Positions 42,027 through 51,240 of a stretch of 64,000 nt of DNA are shown here, piece by piece. The notes beneath the pieces were generated by a model that was not told the DNA's origin, ran no database searches, and was given only the letters and a program-made list of their open reading frames with translations. Where the stretch lies: positions 12,916-76,915 of the forward strand of contig RYVZ01000015.1 in the NCBI GenBank assembly GCA_003979345.1, written 5' to 3'. The position numbers and the translations under genes were made by a program. The DNA comes from Lachnospiraceae bacterium (GTDB taxonomy: Bacteria > Bacillota > Clostridia > Lachnospirales > Lachnospiraceae). Within the stretch, counting starts at the first letter, position 1. The number at the start of each line of letters is the position of its first letter.

Positions 42027-43430
42027 TCAAGAGGCAGCGCATGGTTCAAGCTTCAAAAACACAGAGCCATGCGCAGGAAGCAGGACGGATATACCGTCTG
42101 CACTTCCCGCCGGAGCGTTCTGGGCCTGCACTGTCTGATCCCCTGTCGCATCCTGTACCTGCACTGCCCTGACTGTCGCTGCATCCTTTGCCTGCTCTGC
42201 TTTGCCCGCCGCATATTCTTCGCTCCAGGCATTCCTGATCTGCTTTCCGCTAAGTGAAATGTCGTTCTCTTCCAATATCCTGCTGCCCGCTGACACGATA
42301 CGCTCCCGCTCTCCGATATTGAACAGCGCAAGGTAAACACTGCCGTCAGCATCCTCGTTCATCCAGACCGCGCTCTCCTCATCCCTGCTAAGCTGTTTTG
42401 GCGTTCTGCCGTTCCGGACACAGGAAAGCAGACATTCATTTGTCAGAAGCCCCATTGTCCAATCATCCAGCTTTGTCAGCTCGGCTCCGATCATGAGCGG
42501 TGCGCGGAAAATACACCAGAGATTCATCATCGTCACCTGCTCCGTGCGTGTAAATCCGGTATCGCGCTCGTTACCAAACGCCTTTCCGATTTTCCCAAGC
42601 GGAAGCATGTCACAGTCAGGATAGCAGCCGGGCGATACATGCTTCTGCCACAGCTCACAGCGGCCAAACATATCTTTTAAGGAGTCCCAGTGATCCCAAA
42701 AATCATCCGTGATACGCCACATGTTTGCGTGCTGCGCATAATACCATGCTTCCTCAACTCTTGCCGGTCCCGGTGAAAGGCTTAAAACCATCGGTCTGCC
42801 GCAGCTCTCGATTGCCCGATGCAGCATTGCGATCTCCGCACGCGCCGACGGCATATCCATCCTGCAGATATCGTCACACTTGATAAAATCAACGCCCCAC
42901 TCCGCATACAGTGCAAAAAGGGAATCATAATATGCCTGAGCGCCCTCCGCTGCCGGATTTAAGCCGTACATATCAGGATTCCATGCACAGATATTTGCAG
43001 GCTCCGCGATCTCATCTGCCGTCACGGACGAACCGAAAACCGGAAGATGCCTGTGCGCCGCTTCCCGCGGAATCCCGCGCATGATGTGAATGCCGAATTT
43101 GAGCCCCAGCGCATGCACATAATCAGCAAGCGGCGCGAATCCGGCGCCATCCTTTGCCGACGGAAAGCGCTGCGGACACGGCAGCAGCCGCCCATATCCG
43201 TCCATCTCTACTTTTCCAAACGGAATATATTGATACTTCTCCCGTTTCGAACCGGTGTCATAAGCATACCACTCAATATCAACGACAACATACTCCCAGC
43301 CAAAGGCTTTCAAATGCGCCGCCATATAGTCGGCATTTGCTTTCACCTGTTCCTCATTTACGGTCGTATCATAATAATCGTAACTGTTCCACCCCATTGG
43401 CGGGGTTTTCGCACAATCGCCCTGCTTCAT
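42027..43430 (-). CDS. GH27 alpha-galactosidase / beta-L-arabinopyranosidase
   Basis: 467 residues, no signal peptide. GH27 (beta/alpha)8 enzyme: opening KTPPMGWNSYDYYD, nucleophile Asp186 in DFIKCDD, acid/base Asp243 in WRITDDFWD. GH27 includes alpha-galactosidases and beta-L-arabinopyranosidases; the arabinan locus makes either plausible. The C-terminal beta-sandwich contains an Ala/Gln/Val-rich insertion of about 40 residues with VQ-repeats, not usual for the family. Start at 43430 with GGAGG upstream. Confidence 0.88.
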   Translation of the reverse strand: MKQGDCAKTPPMGWNSYDYYDTTVNEEQVKANADYMAAHLKAFGWEYVVVDIEWYAYDTGSKREKYQYIPFGKVEMDGYGRLLPCPQRFPSAKDGAGFAPLADYVHALGLKFGIHIMRGIPREAAHRHLPVFGSSVTADEIAEPANICAWNPDMYGLNPAAEGAQAYYDSLFALYAEWGVDFIKCDDICRMDMPSARAEIAMLHRAIESCGRPMVLSLSPGPARVEEAWYYAQHANMWRITDDFWDHWDSLKDMFGRCELWQKHVSPGCYPDCDMLPLGKIGKAFGNERDTGFTRTEQVTMMNLWCIFRAPLMIGAELTKLDDWTMGLLTNECLLSCVRNGRTPKQLSRDEESAVWMNEDADGSVYLALFNIGERERIVSAGSRILEENDISLSGKQIRNAWSEEYAAGKAEQAKDAATVRAVQVQDATGDQTVQAQNAPAGSADGISVLLPAHGSVFLKLEPCAAS

Positions 43431-43532
43431 CCGCGTTTCTCCTCCTGCGGGTACATATCCTCCATGATTCCGTTTTGCGGAATCATGAAGCTCTACTGAG
43501 AATGCGACCCGGATTGATCCGGTTTGCATTCT

Positions 43533-43727
43533 TTAGTGTGAAGTTTTAGGGAAGCGCTGATCAAAGCGTTTCCAGCGCCGGATTTGCGTTGCGAGGCAAC
43601 AAAAACCCCTGCAAATCCGTGCGCATCTGCCGGAGGCTCTGAGGAAGCGCTGATTTAATCAGCGCTTCCTCAGAAGTTCTTTGCGAAACAGTCTTCGCTG
43701 TGAGCATTAGAACTTCTCTTCACACTA
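43533..43727 (-). repeat. palindromic 3'-UTR element, copy B
   Basis: 195-bp element whose TIR (TAGTGTGAAG) contains the TAG stop of the Cys-rich gene upstream. Inside: GAAGTTCT / AGAACTTC, a perfect 17-bp hairpin at 43639-43673 (CTGAGGAAGCGCTGATT arms, 1-nt loop), GGATTTGC / GCAAATCC, and GTTGC / GCAAC. First 50 nt on the minus strand match copy A at 1805-1890; copy B carries extra nested hairpins. Confidence 0.7.
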
Positions 43728-43985
43728 CCACTTTCTATTCGGGCACCTGCTTTCCTTCACCGCTGCCCGCAGTTCCACATAGCAGCCGCAGGACAGACAG
43801 GTTCCCTCAGAAAGCTTCCCACACTCCTTACAGATCGAGAGCCGCTTTTCATAAAGCGCATCCGGCGCCTTGACTGCCCGGTCAAGCCCGACAATATAGC
43901 GCTCCAGTTTCTCACGGTATTCTGTTTCGTCAAATTCCCGTAAAAGACAACGCTTACATACTCTCACAGTCGATAATTCCGCCAT
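43725..43985 (-). CDS. small zinc-ribbon-like Cys-rich protein (DUF6171-like)
   Basis: 86 residues with eight cysteines, in CKRCLL, CKEC, CLSCGC and SRCPNRKW. The end CGCYVELRAAVKESRCPNRKW-like pattern is a short Clostridial family of unknown function that I recall as DUF6171. Likely zinc-binding. It lies between araD and the GH27 gene. Start at 43985 has GGAGG upstream; an in-frame ATG 15 codons earlier is less likely. Confidence 0.72.
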   Translation of the reverse strand: MAELSTVRVCKRCLLREFDETEYREKLERYIVGLDRAVKAPDALYEKRLSICKECGKLSEGTCLSCGCYVELRAAVKESRCPNRKW

Positions 43986-44089
43986 GCCGCCTCCACATCC
44001 GCCTCTGTTTTCCGATACCCGTTCTTCCATAGCCTTTTTTCATTACCGCTTTTCTGCATCTATGGTAAATCTTCGGAACAGCTCTCCAC

Positions 44090-44785
44090 TCACTTCTGTC
44101 CGTAATAAGCGTTTGCGCCATGTTTTCTGTAATAGTGCTTATCCTGAAGTTCCTGCGGCGCCGGCTGGATATGCGCGTTGATCTGCTCCGCCCGTGCCGC
44201 CATCTTGGCAACTTCTTCCAGCACCACCGCATTGTGAACAGCTTCAACCGCGTCCTTTCCCCATGCGAACGGTCCGTGATTCTTACACAGAACAGCCGGA
44301 ACAGCCGTCACGTCGATTCCTCTGTTCTGAAATTCATGGACGATCAGCAGGCCTGTATTCTTTTCATATGCTTCATCAATTTCCTCTTTTGTCAGCACAC
44401 GCAGGCACGGAACTTCGCCGTAAATATAATCGGCATGCGTTGTCCCATAGCACGGAATGCTCCTTCCTGCCTGCGCCCAGCTCGTCGCCCAGGAGGAATG
44501 GGTATGTACGACACCGCCGATCTCCGGAAATGCCTTATACAGCTCTGCATGGGTCGGCGTATCGGAAGATGGATTGTACCTTCCCTCGACACGCTCGCCG
44601 TCCAAATTCATGACAACCATATCCTCCGGCTTCATCGTCTCATAGGGAACGCCGCTCGGCTTAATAACGAACAGACCACTCTCACGGTCGATCTCGCTCA
44701 CATTCCCCCATGTAAATGTAACAAGCCCGTATTTCGGCAGCTCCATATTGGCTTCGTATACTTTTTGCTTTAATTCCTCTAACAT
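44090..44785 (-). CDS. araD: L-ribulose-5-phosphate 4-epimerase
   Basis: Converts L-ribulose 5-phosphate to D-xylulose 5-phosphate, the last step of arabinose entry into the pentose phosphate pathway. 231 residues of the class II aldolase fold: TWGNVSEID and IKPSGVPY bind phosphate; THAELY, VVHTHSSWA and the late His (KNHGPFAWG) give the zinc ligands. It follows araB by 27 nt. Confidence 0.96.
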   Translation of the reverse strand: MLEELKQKVYEANMELPKYGLVTFTWGNVSEIDRESGLFVIKPSGVPYETMKPEDMVVMNLDGERVEGRYNPSSDTPTHAELYKAFPEIGGVVHTHSSWATSWAQAGRSIPCYGTTHADYIYGEVPCLRVLTKEEIDEAYEKNTGLLIVHEFQNRGIDVTAVPAVLCKNHGPFAWGKDAVEAVHNAVVLEEVAKMAARAEQINAHIQPAPQELQDKHYYRKHGANAYYGQK

Positions 44786-44812
44786 ATCGACTCCGCTCCT
44801 TTTCTTATCCCG

Positions 44813-46411
44813 TTAGAAAGTTTCAACCGCCGCGCGTTCGACGGGCAGTGCCCTTTTATACTTTTCAATGAATGCGTCAAATCCTGCAGCATCACCGGCA
44901 TCCGGCTCCATTCTGACGCCTTGATTTCCCGCAAATACTTTATTGTTCAGATAATCGCTCAATGTCTCAGCATCGGCTTTATTCAACATATAGGAGGCAA
45001 GCAGCGCCATACCCCATGCACCGCCTTCCCCCGCCGTTTCCATCACGGAAACCGGCGTATTCAGCGCTGCAGCCGTGAAACGCTGTCCGACACCCGGTGT
45101 CTTATACAGCCCGCCATGACCAAGCATGCTGTCAATCTGTACACCTTCTTCTTTCGTCAGGATATCCATGCCGACCTTGATCGCTCCGAGCGCTGTATAC
45201 AGATGCACACGCATGAAATTGGCAAGATTAAATCTGGCATCCGGCGTGCGCACGAACAACGGACGTCCTTCCTCAAATCCCGTGATCGTCTCACCGGAAA
45301 AATAATTATATGCCATCAGACCACCGCAGTCCGCATCGCCGTCAAGCGCCTTGCGGTACAGCGTGCCATAAAGTTCATTCATGTCCGGCTTCACGCCAAA
45401 GCATGCAAGATTCTCCTTAAAGAGACCCACCCATGCATTTAAGTCGGAAGTGCAGTTATTACAATGTACCATACCGACCAGATCTCCCGCCGGTGTCGTC
45501 ACAAGATCGATCTCCTCATGCACCTTCTGCAAATCTTTCTCCATCACGACCATCGTAAAGACGCTCGTGCCTGCCGAAATATTTCCGGTACGGGGTGTAA
45601 TGCTGTTGGTTGCCGTCATGCCGGTTCCCGCATCCCCTTCCGGCGGACATAACGGAATCCCCGCTTCAAGGCTGCCGCTTGGATCTAACAGCGCCGCCCC
45701 CTCTTTTGTCAGCACACCGCCTTCGTCTCCGGCAAGAAGCACTTTGGGCATAATATCACTCAGTTTCCATGAAAAACCTTCTCCTGATACAAGCTCATCA
45801 AATTTGCGCACCATGCCAGCGTCATAATTCTTTGTCGCAAGATCGATCGGGAACATGCCGGACGCCTCGCCGACACCAAGCACCTTCTCGCCCGTCAGCT
45901 TCCAATGCACATAGCCGTCTAACGTCGTCATATAATCCACTTTCGATACATGCTCTTCCTTGTTTAAGATCGCCTGATACAGATGTGCAATGCTCCACCT
46001 CTGCGGGATATGATAGGAAAATGCCTCCGTCAGCTTTGCTGCCGCTTCCTCCGTCATCGTATTTCTCCATGTACGGAACGGCACAAGAAGCTCCCCGTTT
46101 TGATCAAACGCCATATAACCGTGCATCATGGCTGAAAAACCGATCGCGCCGACTCTCTTAAGCGTAATATCATACTGGTTCTTCACGTCCTGTGCCAATT
46201 TTGCATAGCAGTCCTGCAGACCCGTCCATACATCATCAAGACTGTAGGTCCAGATGCCGTTCTCCAGCCGGTTCTCCCACTCATGATCTCCCTGTGCGAT
46301 CGGCGCATTGTCTTCTCCAACAAGTACTGCCTTGATACGCGTGGAACCGAATTCAATTCCGAGTGCTGTCTTATTTTCTTCAATTGCCTGTCTGTTTCTT
46401 TCCTGTCCCAT
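44813..46411 (-). CDS. araB: FGGY-family kinase, L-ribulokinase
   Basis: Phosphorylates L-ribulose using ATP. 532 residues of the FGGY fold: phosphate-1 loop GIEFGSTRIKAVL near the start, a substrate region MHGYMAFDQNGELLVPFRTW, and adenosine-binding GGLYKTPGVGQRFTAAALN near residue 430. Pairing with araD supports L-ribulose as substrate, although this sequence type differs from E. coli AraB. Start at 46411. Confidence 0.92.
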   Translation of the reverse strand: MGQERNRQAIEENKTALGIEFGSTRIKAVLVGEDNAPIAQGDHEWENRLENGIWTYSLDDVWTGLQDCYAKLAQDVKNQYDITLKRVGAIGFSAMMHGYMAFDQNGELLVPFRTWRNTMTEEAAAKLTEAFSYHIPQRWSIAHLYQAILNKEEHVSKVDYMTTLDGYVHWKLTGEKVLGVGEASGMFPIDLATKNYDAGMVRKFDELVSGEGFSWKLSDIMPKVLLAGDEGGVLTKEGAALLDPSGSLEAGIPLCPPEGDAGTGMTATNSITPRTGNISAGTSVFTMVVMEKDLQKVHEEIDLVTTPAGDLVGMVHCNNCTSDLNAWVGLFKENLACFGVKPDMNELYGTLYRKALDGDADCGGLMAYNYFSGETITGFEEGRPLFVRTPDARFNLANFMRVHLYTALGAIKVGMDILTKEEGVQIDSMLGHGGLYKTPGVGQRFTAAALNTPVSVMETAGEGGAWGMALLASYMLNKADAETLSDYLNNKVFAGNQGVRMEPDAGDAAGFDAFIEKYKRALPVERAAVETF

Positions 46412-46586
46412 ATTCTTTACCACACCTTTCCGCCGCCTGCCTTTGGCGCACATCCTGCATGCACGCCGCAGAGACTTTCTTTTTGTCCGCCTGTTTTACC
46501 GGCGCATCATTTTCAGCCGCAGTATCAGAACCGAGATCCCCCGGCGCTATTCTACAGCCTGTTGAAATGAGATATTCATTTTTCAA

Positions 46587-47564
46587 TCAAACTTTATTTC
46601 GGTAATCAAATACCGGATACCCGTCTTCATCCCATACGACCTTCATCAGCATTGCATGCCGGTTCGGATCGTAAAGGGGATCACCTGTGATCTCCGCATA
46701 AGTACGGGCATGATAAACGCAGACATCCGTACCATCCGCAAGAGATGTAAAACAATTATGTCCCGGTCCGTAAAAACCTTTTTCCCTGTCCGAACACAGT
46801 ACGGGATGTCTCTCTTTCGACCATGCGCGCGGATCAAGAATCTCGTCGTTTTCATTGATACTCAGCATGCCCATGCAGTAGCACTCTCCGGTCGCGCTTG
46901 CGGAGTACGTCACAAAGATCCTCCCGTCCTTCTTCAATACCGCCGGTCCTTCGTTGACCCAGATATCCACGCGCTCCCAGTCATAATCAGGTGTTGTCAA
47001 AAGCACCTGTGCCGTTGCCAGCTTCATCGGGGATTCCATCTTCGCAATATAAAGATTCGATATCTGAATGCCGACACTGACCTTCTCCGCCCAGATATAA
47101 TAATAGCTTCCTTTGTTCTCCAAAATTGTCGCGTCAAGAGAAAACGCTTCAAAGGAATAGATATCATCGTCAGAGCGCTGCATTTTACCGCATTCCTTCC
47201 ACGGACCGCTCATCGGATCTTCACTCTGACATTCTAACACATACGGGCGTATCTTCCAAATATCTTCCTCCTCGCCCGCCGCAAAATAGACATACCATTT
47301 TCCGAACAGATAGTGCAGCTCCGGCGCCCAGACGTGCTTACTCATCGGTCCCGATTCATGCTTTTTCCAAATAACGGCCTCCTCAGCATCCGCAAGCTCT
47401 TTCAGACTGTCTGCTTTCCTTAGAATAATACGATCATATGCCGGAACCGATGCGGTAAAATAGTAGCTTCCGTCCGTATGCCTGTACACATAGGGATCGG
47501 CGCGCTGCTCGATCCAAGGCTGATTGTACTCCGTGATCACACCGTTTCGTTCTCTTTCACTCAT
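46587..47564 (-). CDS. GH43 alpha-L-arabinofuranosidase-type enzyme (cytoplasmic)
   Basis: 325 residues, single GH43 propeller, no signal peptide. Catalytic acids Asp23 (RADPYVY), Asp144 (FSLDATIL) and Glu205 (WVNEGPAV). WKKHESGPMSKHVWAPELHY is typical of the exo-acting subgroup (subfamily 26-like). Likely releases arabinose from imported short arabinans. AGGAGG lies 6 nt before the start. Followed by araB and araD after 175 nt, so probably co-transcribed. Confidence 0.9.
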   Translation of the reverse strand: MSERERNGVITEYNQPWIEQRADPYVYRHTDGSYYFTASVPAYDRIILRKADSLKELADAEEAVIWKKHESGPMSKHVWAPELHYLFGKWYVYFAAGEEEDIWKIRPYVLECQSEDPMSGPWKECGKMQRSDDDIYSFEAFSLDATILENKGSYYYIWAEKVSVGIQISNLYIAKMESPMKLATAQVLLTTPDYDWERVDIWVNEGPAVLKKDGRIFVTYSASATGECYCMGMLSINENDEILDPRAWSKERHPVLCSDREKGFYGPGHNCFTSLADGTDVCVYHARTYAEITGDPLYDPNRHAMLMKVVWDEDGYPVFDYRNKV

Positions 47565-47593
47565 AGTAGGCCTCCTGTTTATCATATCATCAT

Positions 47594-47760
47594 TTACTCA
47601 TTCACAACAAATGTATTCCCGTTCGGAGCGATATCATGTCTTGCGGCATGAGCATCCGATACCGTATAATTTAGCCTTTCATGCATAAAGCACACATGCC
47701 CGTCCACGACATTGACCGCACATGGGAATCTATGCTCTATTCTCCAAAATATGAGATAAA
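47594..47760 (-). pseudogene. C-terminal gene remnant
   Basis: An open frame ending at TAA (47596-47594) reads FWRIEHRFPCAVNVVDG, then HVCFMHERLNYTVSDAH and DIAPNGNTFVVNE, with the look of a real protein C-terminus. It lies between the terminator of the transport operon and the GH43 gene and has no start codon or ribosome binding site. I read it as the 3' end of a deleted gene; family not identified. Confidence 0.4.
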
Positions 47761-47800
47761 ACACTCCGGATTCCGGTCATGTCCGTCATCCGGAGTGTTA
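47750..47800 (-). terminator. terminator of the transport operon
   Basis: AACACTCCGGAT and its complement form a perfect 12-bp stem with a 16-nt loop, followed on the minus strand by TTTTATCT. It ends the long operon that runs leftward from 62242. Confidence 0.85.
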
Positions 47801-47933
47801 CCTTAAGCTTGATTTGAACTTATTTCTGTTACTTATTACCTGTTACTTGCTAACTGTACTTGTTAACTGTCTGATTCTTCCCGCTTTGCTAACGTATCTC
47901 TACACTTATCGTTAAATGGGCATATTCTCCCAT
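47801..47933. other. 3' untranslated stretch
   Basis: A/T-rich, with repeated TTACTTRTT-like words (47820-47865). No gene seen. Lies between the LamG lipoprotein stop and its terminator. Confidence 0.4.
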
Positions 47934-49517
47934 TTAGTGAATGTCAATGAAGGAGCCGTCAACCGTTAAGCAGAAGTATACGTCGCCCGTAACGGCAATG
48001 CCGGTATACTTCTGGGTATGAACTGCGCCCGCTGCGGACGTTACAACTGCGACAACATCCGCCGTATCTCCGTTGTTCGTAACGGTCAGTTCTACCGTCG
48101 CGCCGTCGACGTCGTCAACAAACGTATCCCAGTTCCAGTCGGACTCTGCGACAGCAATATTGTCATAACCGCTGCCCCAGCCCCAGTTATCAATACGCAC
48201 AACACCGTACTCTGCATAATCCGCGTTGTCCTCTGCGGAATGGCCGTCCGCCGTGCTCTGCAGGATGCAGACAAAGTTGTTCCAGTTATTTAAGCCGCTC
48301 GTCCAGTTCGTGAAGGTCGTCGTTACGGACTCGCCGCTCGGTACTGCTACAATATCGGAAAACTCGGTCCAAAATGCGGTAGACCAGTCTTTCGCACCGA
48401 CTACGGTACCAGTCGTCTCCACATCGCTGTGGTCTCTTGCTACCGGCTCGGCAGGCTCTTCCTCCTCTGCAGGAGCTTCCGGTGCTACGGACTCTACGTT
48501 CGGATCGCCCAAAGCGTAAAGGGAAGCGACCTGACCTGCGGAAAGTGCAGTATCAAACACATACAGATCATCGATAAAGCCCTTGAACATGGAATCCCAG
48601 TAGTTAATACCAAAGTAAGACTCAAAGGTATCGCCGCCCGGCTTCATAATGTTCGGCGCAAGCGTCGCATCCCATGTGTATCCGCCTTCCCAGCCCATAG
48701 ACTCTCCGTTTGTGGAATAGTTTGCCTGAGAGTCATAGGCAAGCTCGCCGTTGATGTACCACTGTGCGCCCACCGTCGTACTGCCGACAGGACCGTTCTG
48801 TACTTCTCCGGAGCAGACAACCGTCACCATCACCCATTCCTTCTTGCCGGTGATCGCCTCGTCCTCACCCTTGAACGCCCACATCCAAGGCCAGCAGTCG
48901 GTGCCGTCCTGCGCGTCGCTCGCCTCGTTGCGGCTCCATGCGATCGGGAATGCCTTAAAGCCCGGAAAGTCTGTCTGGGTCACGTTCAGCCATGTAACAT
49001 TGTTGCCTGCGTCCGCAGCCCTGCCGATATTGTAACCGATCTGAAGCGTCGGTCCGAAATTGGAAAGACGGTCCGCATTCATCCAGAACGATACCGTATA
49101 CGCATCGGTGTTGGTCGGCTCTAATTTTAAGTCAATACCGAACTTGCCGTCAATATAAAGAGCATTTCCAACCGGTCCGTCCGCATATGCAAGTGTCGCT
49201 TCAGTCTCTGCGATGCCGTAAGTACCGCCGTCGGCATCACCCTTATCTTCTACCTGCGTTACCGCTACATAATTCTCGCCTGCACCCTCATCAAATGTGA
49301 TATGTGCAAACGCTTCCGGAAGCTCTTCCGGTGTTACTTCCGCAGGCTCGCCCGCATCTGCCGGCGTCTGTTCATCGCCTTGATTGTCGTCAGCCGGTGT
49401 TGTCGTCTCGTCCTGCGTGTTGTTGTCCTTGCCCTTGTCGTCTCCTCCGCCGCACGCAGAAAGCAGGGTTGCCGTCATCGCCGTGCACAGAAGGATTGCA
49501 GCTAATTTTTTCTTCAT
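47934..49517 (-). CDS. LamG/concanavalin-like glycan-binding lipoprotein
   Basis: 527-residue lipoprotein: lipobox LLSAC, then an acidic Thr/Asp/Glu linker, then a LamG-type jelly roll (about residues 65-330; DAYTVSFWMNADRLS, GKKEWVMVTVVC, YINGELAYDSQ, GFIDDLYVFDTALS), a Pro/Glu linker, and a second beta-sandwich (about 375-527; WTSGLNNWNNFVCILQ, VRIDNWGWGSG) like a carbohydrate-binding module. No catalytic residues recognised. It is last in the transport operon and may hold glycans at the surface. Confidence 0.83.
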   Translation of the reverse strand: MKKKLAAILLCTAMTATLLSACGGGDDKGKDNNTQDETTTPADDNQGDEQTPADAGEPAEVTPEELPEAFAHITFDEGAGENYVAVTQVEDKGDADGGTYGIAETEATLAYADGPVGNALYIDGKFGIDLKLEPTNTDAYTVSFWMNADRLSNFGPTLQIGYNIGRAADAGNNVTWLNVTQTDFPGFKAFPIAWSRNEASDAQDGTDCWPWMWAFKGEDEAITGKKEWVMVTVVCSGEVQNGPVGSTTVGAQWYINGELAYDSQANYSTNGESMGWEGGYTWDATLAPNIMKPGGDTFESYFGINYWDSMFKGFIDDLYVFDTALSAGQVASLYALGDPNVESVAPEAPAEEEEPAEPVARDHSDVETTGTVVGAKDWSTAFWTEFSDIVAVPSGESVTTTFTNWTSGLNNWNNFVCILQSTADGHSAEDNADYAEYGVVRIDNWGWGSGYDNIAVAESDWNWDTFVDDVDGATVELTVTNNGDTADVVAVVTSAAGAVHTQKYTGIAVTGDVYFCLTVDGSFIDIH

Positions 49518-49616
49518 TCTTTTTTTCCTCCCTTTGAATATTCCGGTCATTTCCTGACCGGTTTAATGCTGCCATAATTTATATAGACCCTCGCCCACGG
49601 AGCCGTTCACGGCTCC

Positions 49617-51131
49617 TTACTGCTGTTCGAAGGAATCTACCACCGCCTGATATTTTGCCAGCTCTTCCTCGGATAATACGTTATATCCGCCCGGTCCGAA
49701 ATAAGAGATCATTGCCTCTGCATGGTAATAGTTCGCCTGCTCGGTCGCCTCTTCCACATAATCGGCCGCCTTTGCTTTCCCCTGATCTACCAGATCATGG
49801 ATACCGATCTTGTTAAAGTACTGATCGCAGAAGTTCCAGTAGCCTGCAATGTTATACCAGCCGTAAGGAACCGGTCTTGTCACGCTTGCAAAATAGTCAT
49901 CCCAGTAAGGCTTGTGATCAGCATCCTGCGGGAACAGTGCCTTATAGCCTTCCCAAACTTCCTCGTCCAGCGTGATTGGCATCGGCATCTGTGCATTTTT
50001 CAGAGGCACGCCGGATGCATTGACGATCGAGGTATCGGAATAGATCGCGATCCTCTCTTTCCAGCCTTCCACGCCCCAGCCCATCCATTTTAAGAGCAGA
50101 TATGCTTCATACGGATACTTGCAGGAGGTAGATACACCGCCCATATACATTGTAGAGATGACGTTGTGCTCCTTTTCATCTACCACATTCGGGGTTACAT
50201 AAGGGACAATGTCAAGACCGAATCTCTCCTGATACCCCTCCTGTCCCCAAAGATTCTGGTACGTCCAAAAGCCCTCAGAGAATACCGCAACGTGTCCGGT
50301 CTCGCCGAACCATGCATCCCAGTTTCCGGTCCAGTCTTCCATCTCCTGTGTCTCTTGGGACGGTGCCACATAGCCGCCAAGCTTTAAGTCAGAGAATTCC
50401 TGCTCGCCGACTGCCCAGTAAGATAAGTCGAAATCGTTGCCGTCAAAACCAAATTCGCCCTTTAACGCTCTCTCTTCCGGCGAGCATGCAGCAATGCCGT
50501 AAAGGGAATCCAGTCTGTTGTAGAAACCGAGTCCGAAATACTTCATGCCGCTTCCGGTGTCCACAGTCGCATCCTTGATGAGCTGGATCATCTCCGCCCA
50601 TGTCCAGTCGGTTCTCGGCATCTGCAGATTCAGCGTATTGATCACGTTTCGGTCAATGAAGATTCCGCTTGGCCAGTAAACCATCGGCATTGCATATCTC
50701 GCGCTGGTATCGAAGCAGCCGATTCCATACTCGTTGATCGTCGCCATCAGGTTCTGATTTTCCGGATCCGCGTCATAATACTCGGAAATGTCAAGCCAGT
50801 ACTGATTGGCAAGTGCGGTATCGGAATCCGTTCCCTCAAATACATCCGGGAAGTTTCCGGCTGCCGCCGCTGCAGATAAGTCCGTGCTCATATCTTCGAT
50901 GACACGTGTCTCCACCTTGATGTTCGGATACTTCTCCATGAACTTCTCTGCCAGCATGTTGATCGTGGTCTCATCCTCGTAATGCCAGAATGTCAGCGTG
51001 ATCTCGTCGGTCGTCACGCCATTCTCGTCCACATTGCCAGACGGACCGCCGCCTTTCTTTCCGCCGCAGCCTGCAAGCGCCAAGATCATGGACGCCATCA
51101 ATGCTGCTCCCAATAAGATTTTCTTTTTCAT
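49617..51131 (-). CDS. CUT1 sugar ABC solute-binding lipoprotein
   Basis: 504 residues: lipobox ALAGC, then a family 1 extracellular binding fold (ITLTFWHYEDETTINMLAEKF, TRVIEDMSTDL, GNFPDVFEG). Size and motifs fit an oligosaccharide binder. It follows permease 51230 across a 15-bp tandem repeat. Specificity (arabino-oligosaccharide) is inferred from neighbours. Confidence 0.93.
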   Translation of the reverse strand: MKKKILLGAALMASMILALAGCGGKKGGGPSGNVDENGVTTDEITLTFWHYEDETTINMLAEKFMEKYPNIKVETRVIEDMSTDLSAAAAAGNFPDVFEGTDSDTALANQYWLDISEYYDADPENQNLMATINEYGIGCFDTSARYAMPMVYWPSGIFIDRNVINTLNLQMPRTDWTWAEMIQLIKDATVDTGSGMKYFGLGFYNRLDSLYGIAACSPEERALKGEFGFDGNDFDLSYWAVGEQEFSDLKLGGYVAPSQETQEMEDWTGNWDAWFGETGHVAVFSEGFWTYQNLWGQEGYQERFGLDIVPYVTPNVVDEKEHNVISTMYMGGVSTSCKYPYEAYLLLKWMGWGVEGWKERIAIYSDTSIVNASGVPLKNAQMPMPITLDEEVWEGYKALFPQDADHKPYWDDYFASVTRPVPYGWYNIAGYWNFCDQYFNKIGIHDLVDQGKAKAADYVEEATEQANYYHAEAMISYFGPGGYNVLSEEELAKYQAVVDSFEQQ

Positions 51132-51170
51132 TTTTTTCCTCCTTTATCCTTTTAATATTTTCTACTTCTT

Positions 51171-51240
51171 TATTCGTGGCGAATTTATTCGCAATGAATA
51201 TATTCACAGTGAATGTATTCACGATGAATTTATTCGCCTG
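51171..51240. repeat. 15-bp tandem repeat, about 4.7 units
   Basis: Units begin at 51171, 51186, 51201, 51216 and 51231, exact 15-bp period. Consensus TATTCrCnrTGAATt; each unit is itself a dyad (ATTC...GAAT). It overlaps the stop codon of the permease gene and fills the gap before the solute-binding gene. Confidence 0.85.

Noticed and set aside
48429..49124. Long plus-strand reading frame opposite the LamG lipoprotein gene
   Set aside because: It is an antisense shadow of a GC-rich coding region; composition is Arg/His/Val-rich and no start signal is present.
51171..51240. CRISPR array or coding repeat
   Set aside because: The period is only 15 bp with no spacers, and the frames open across it lack support.
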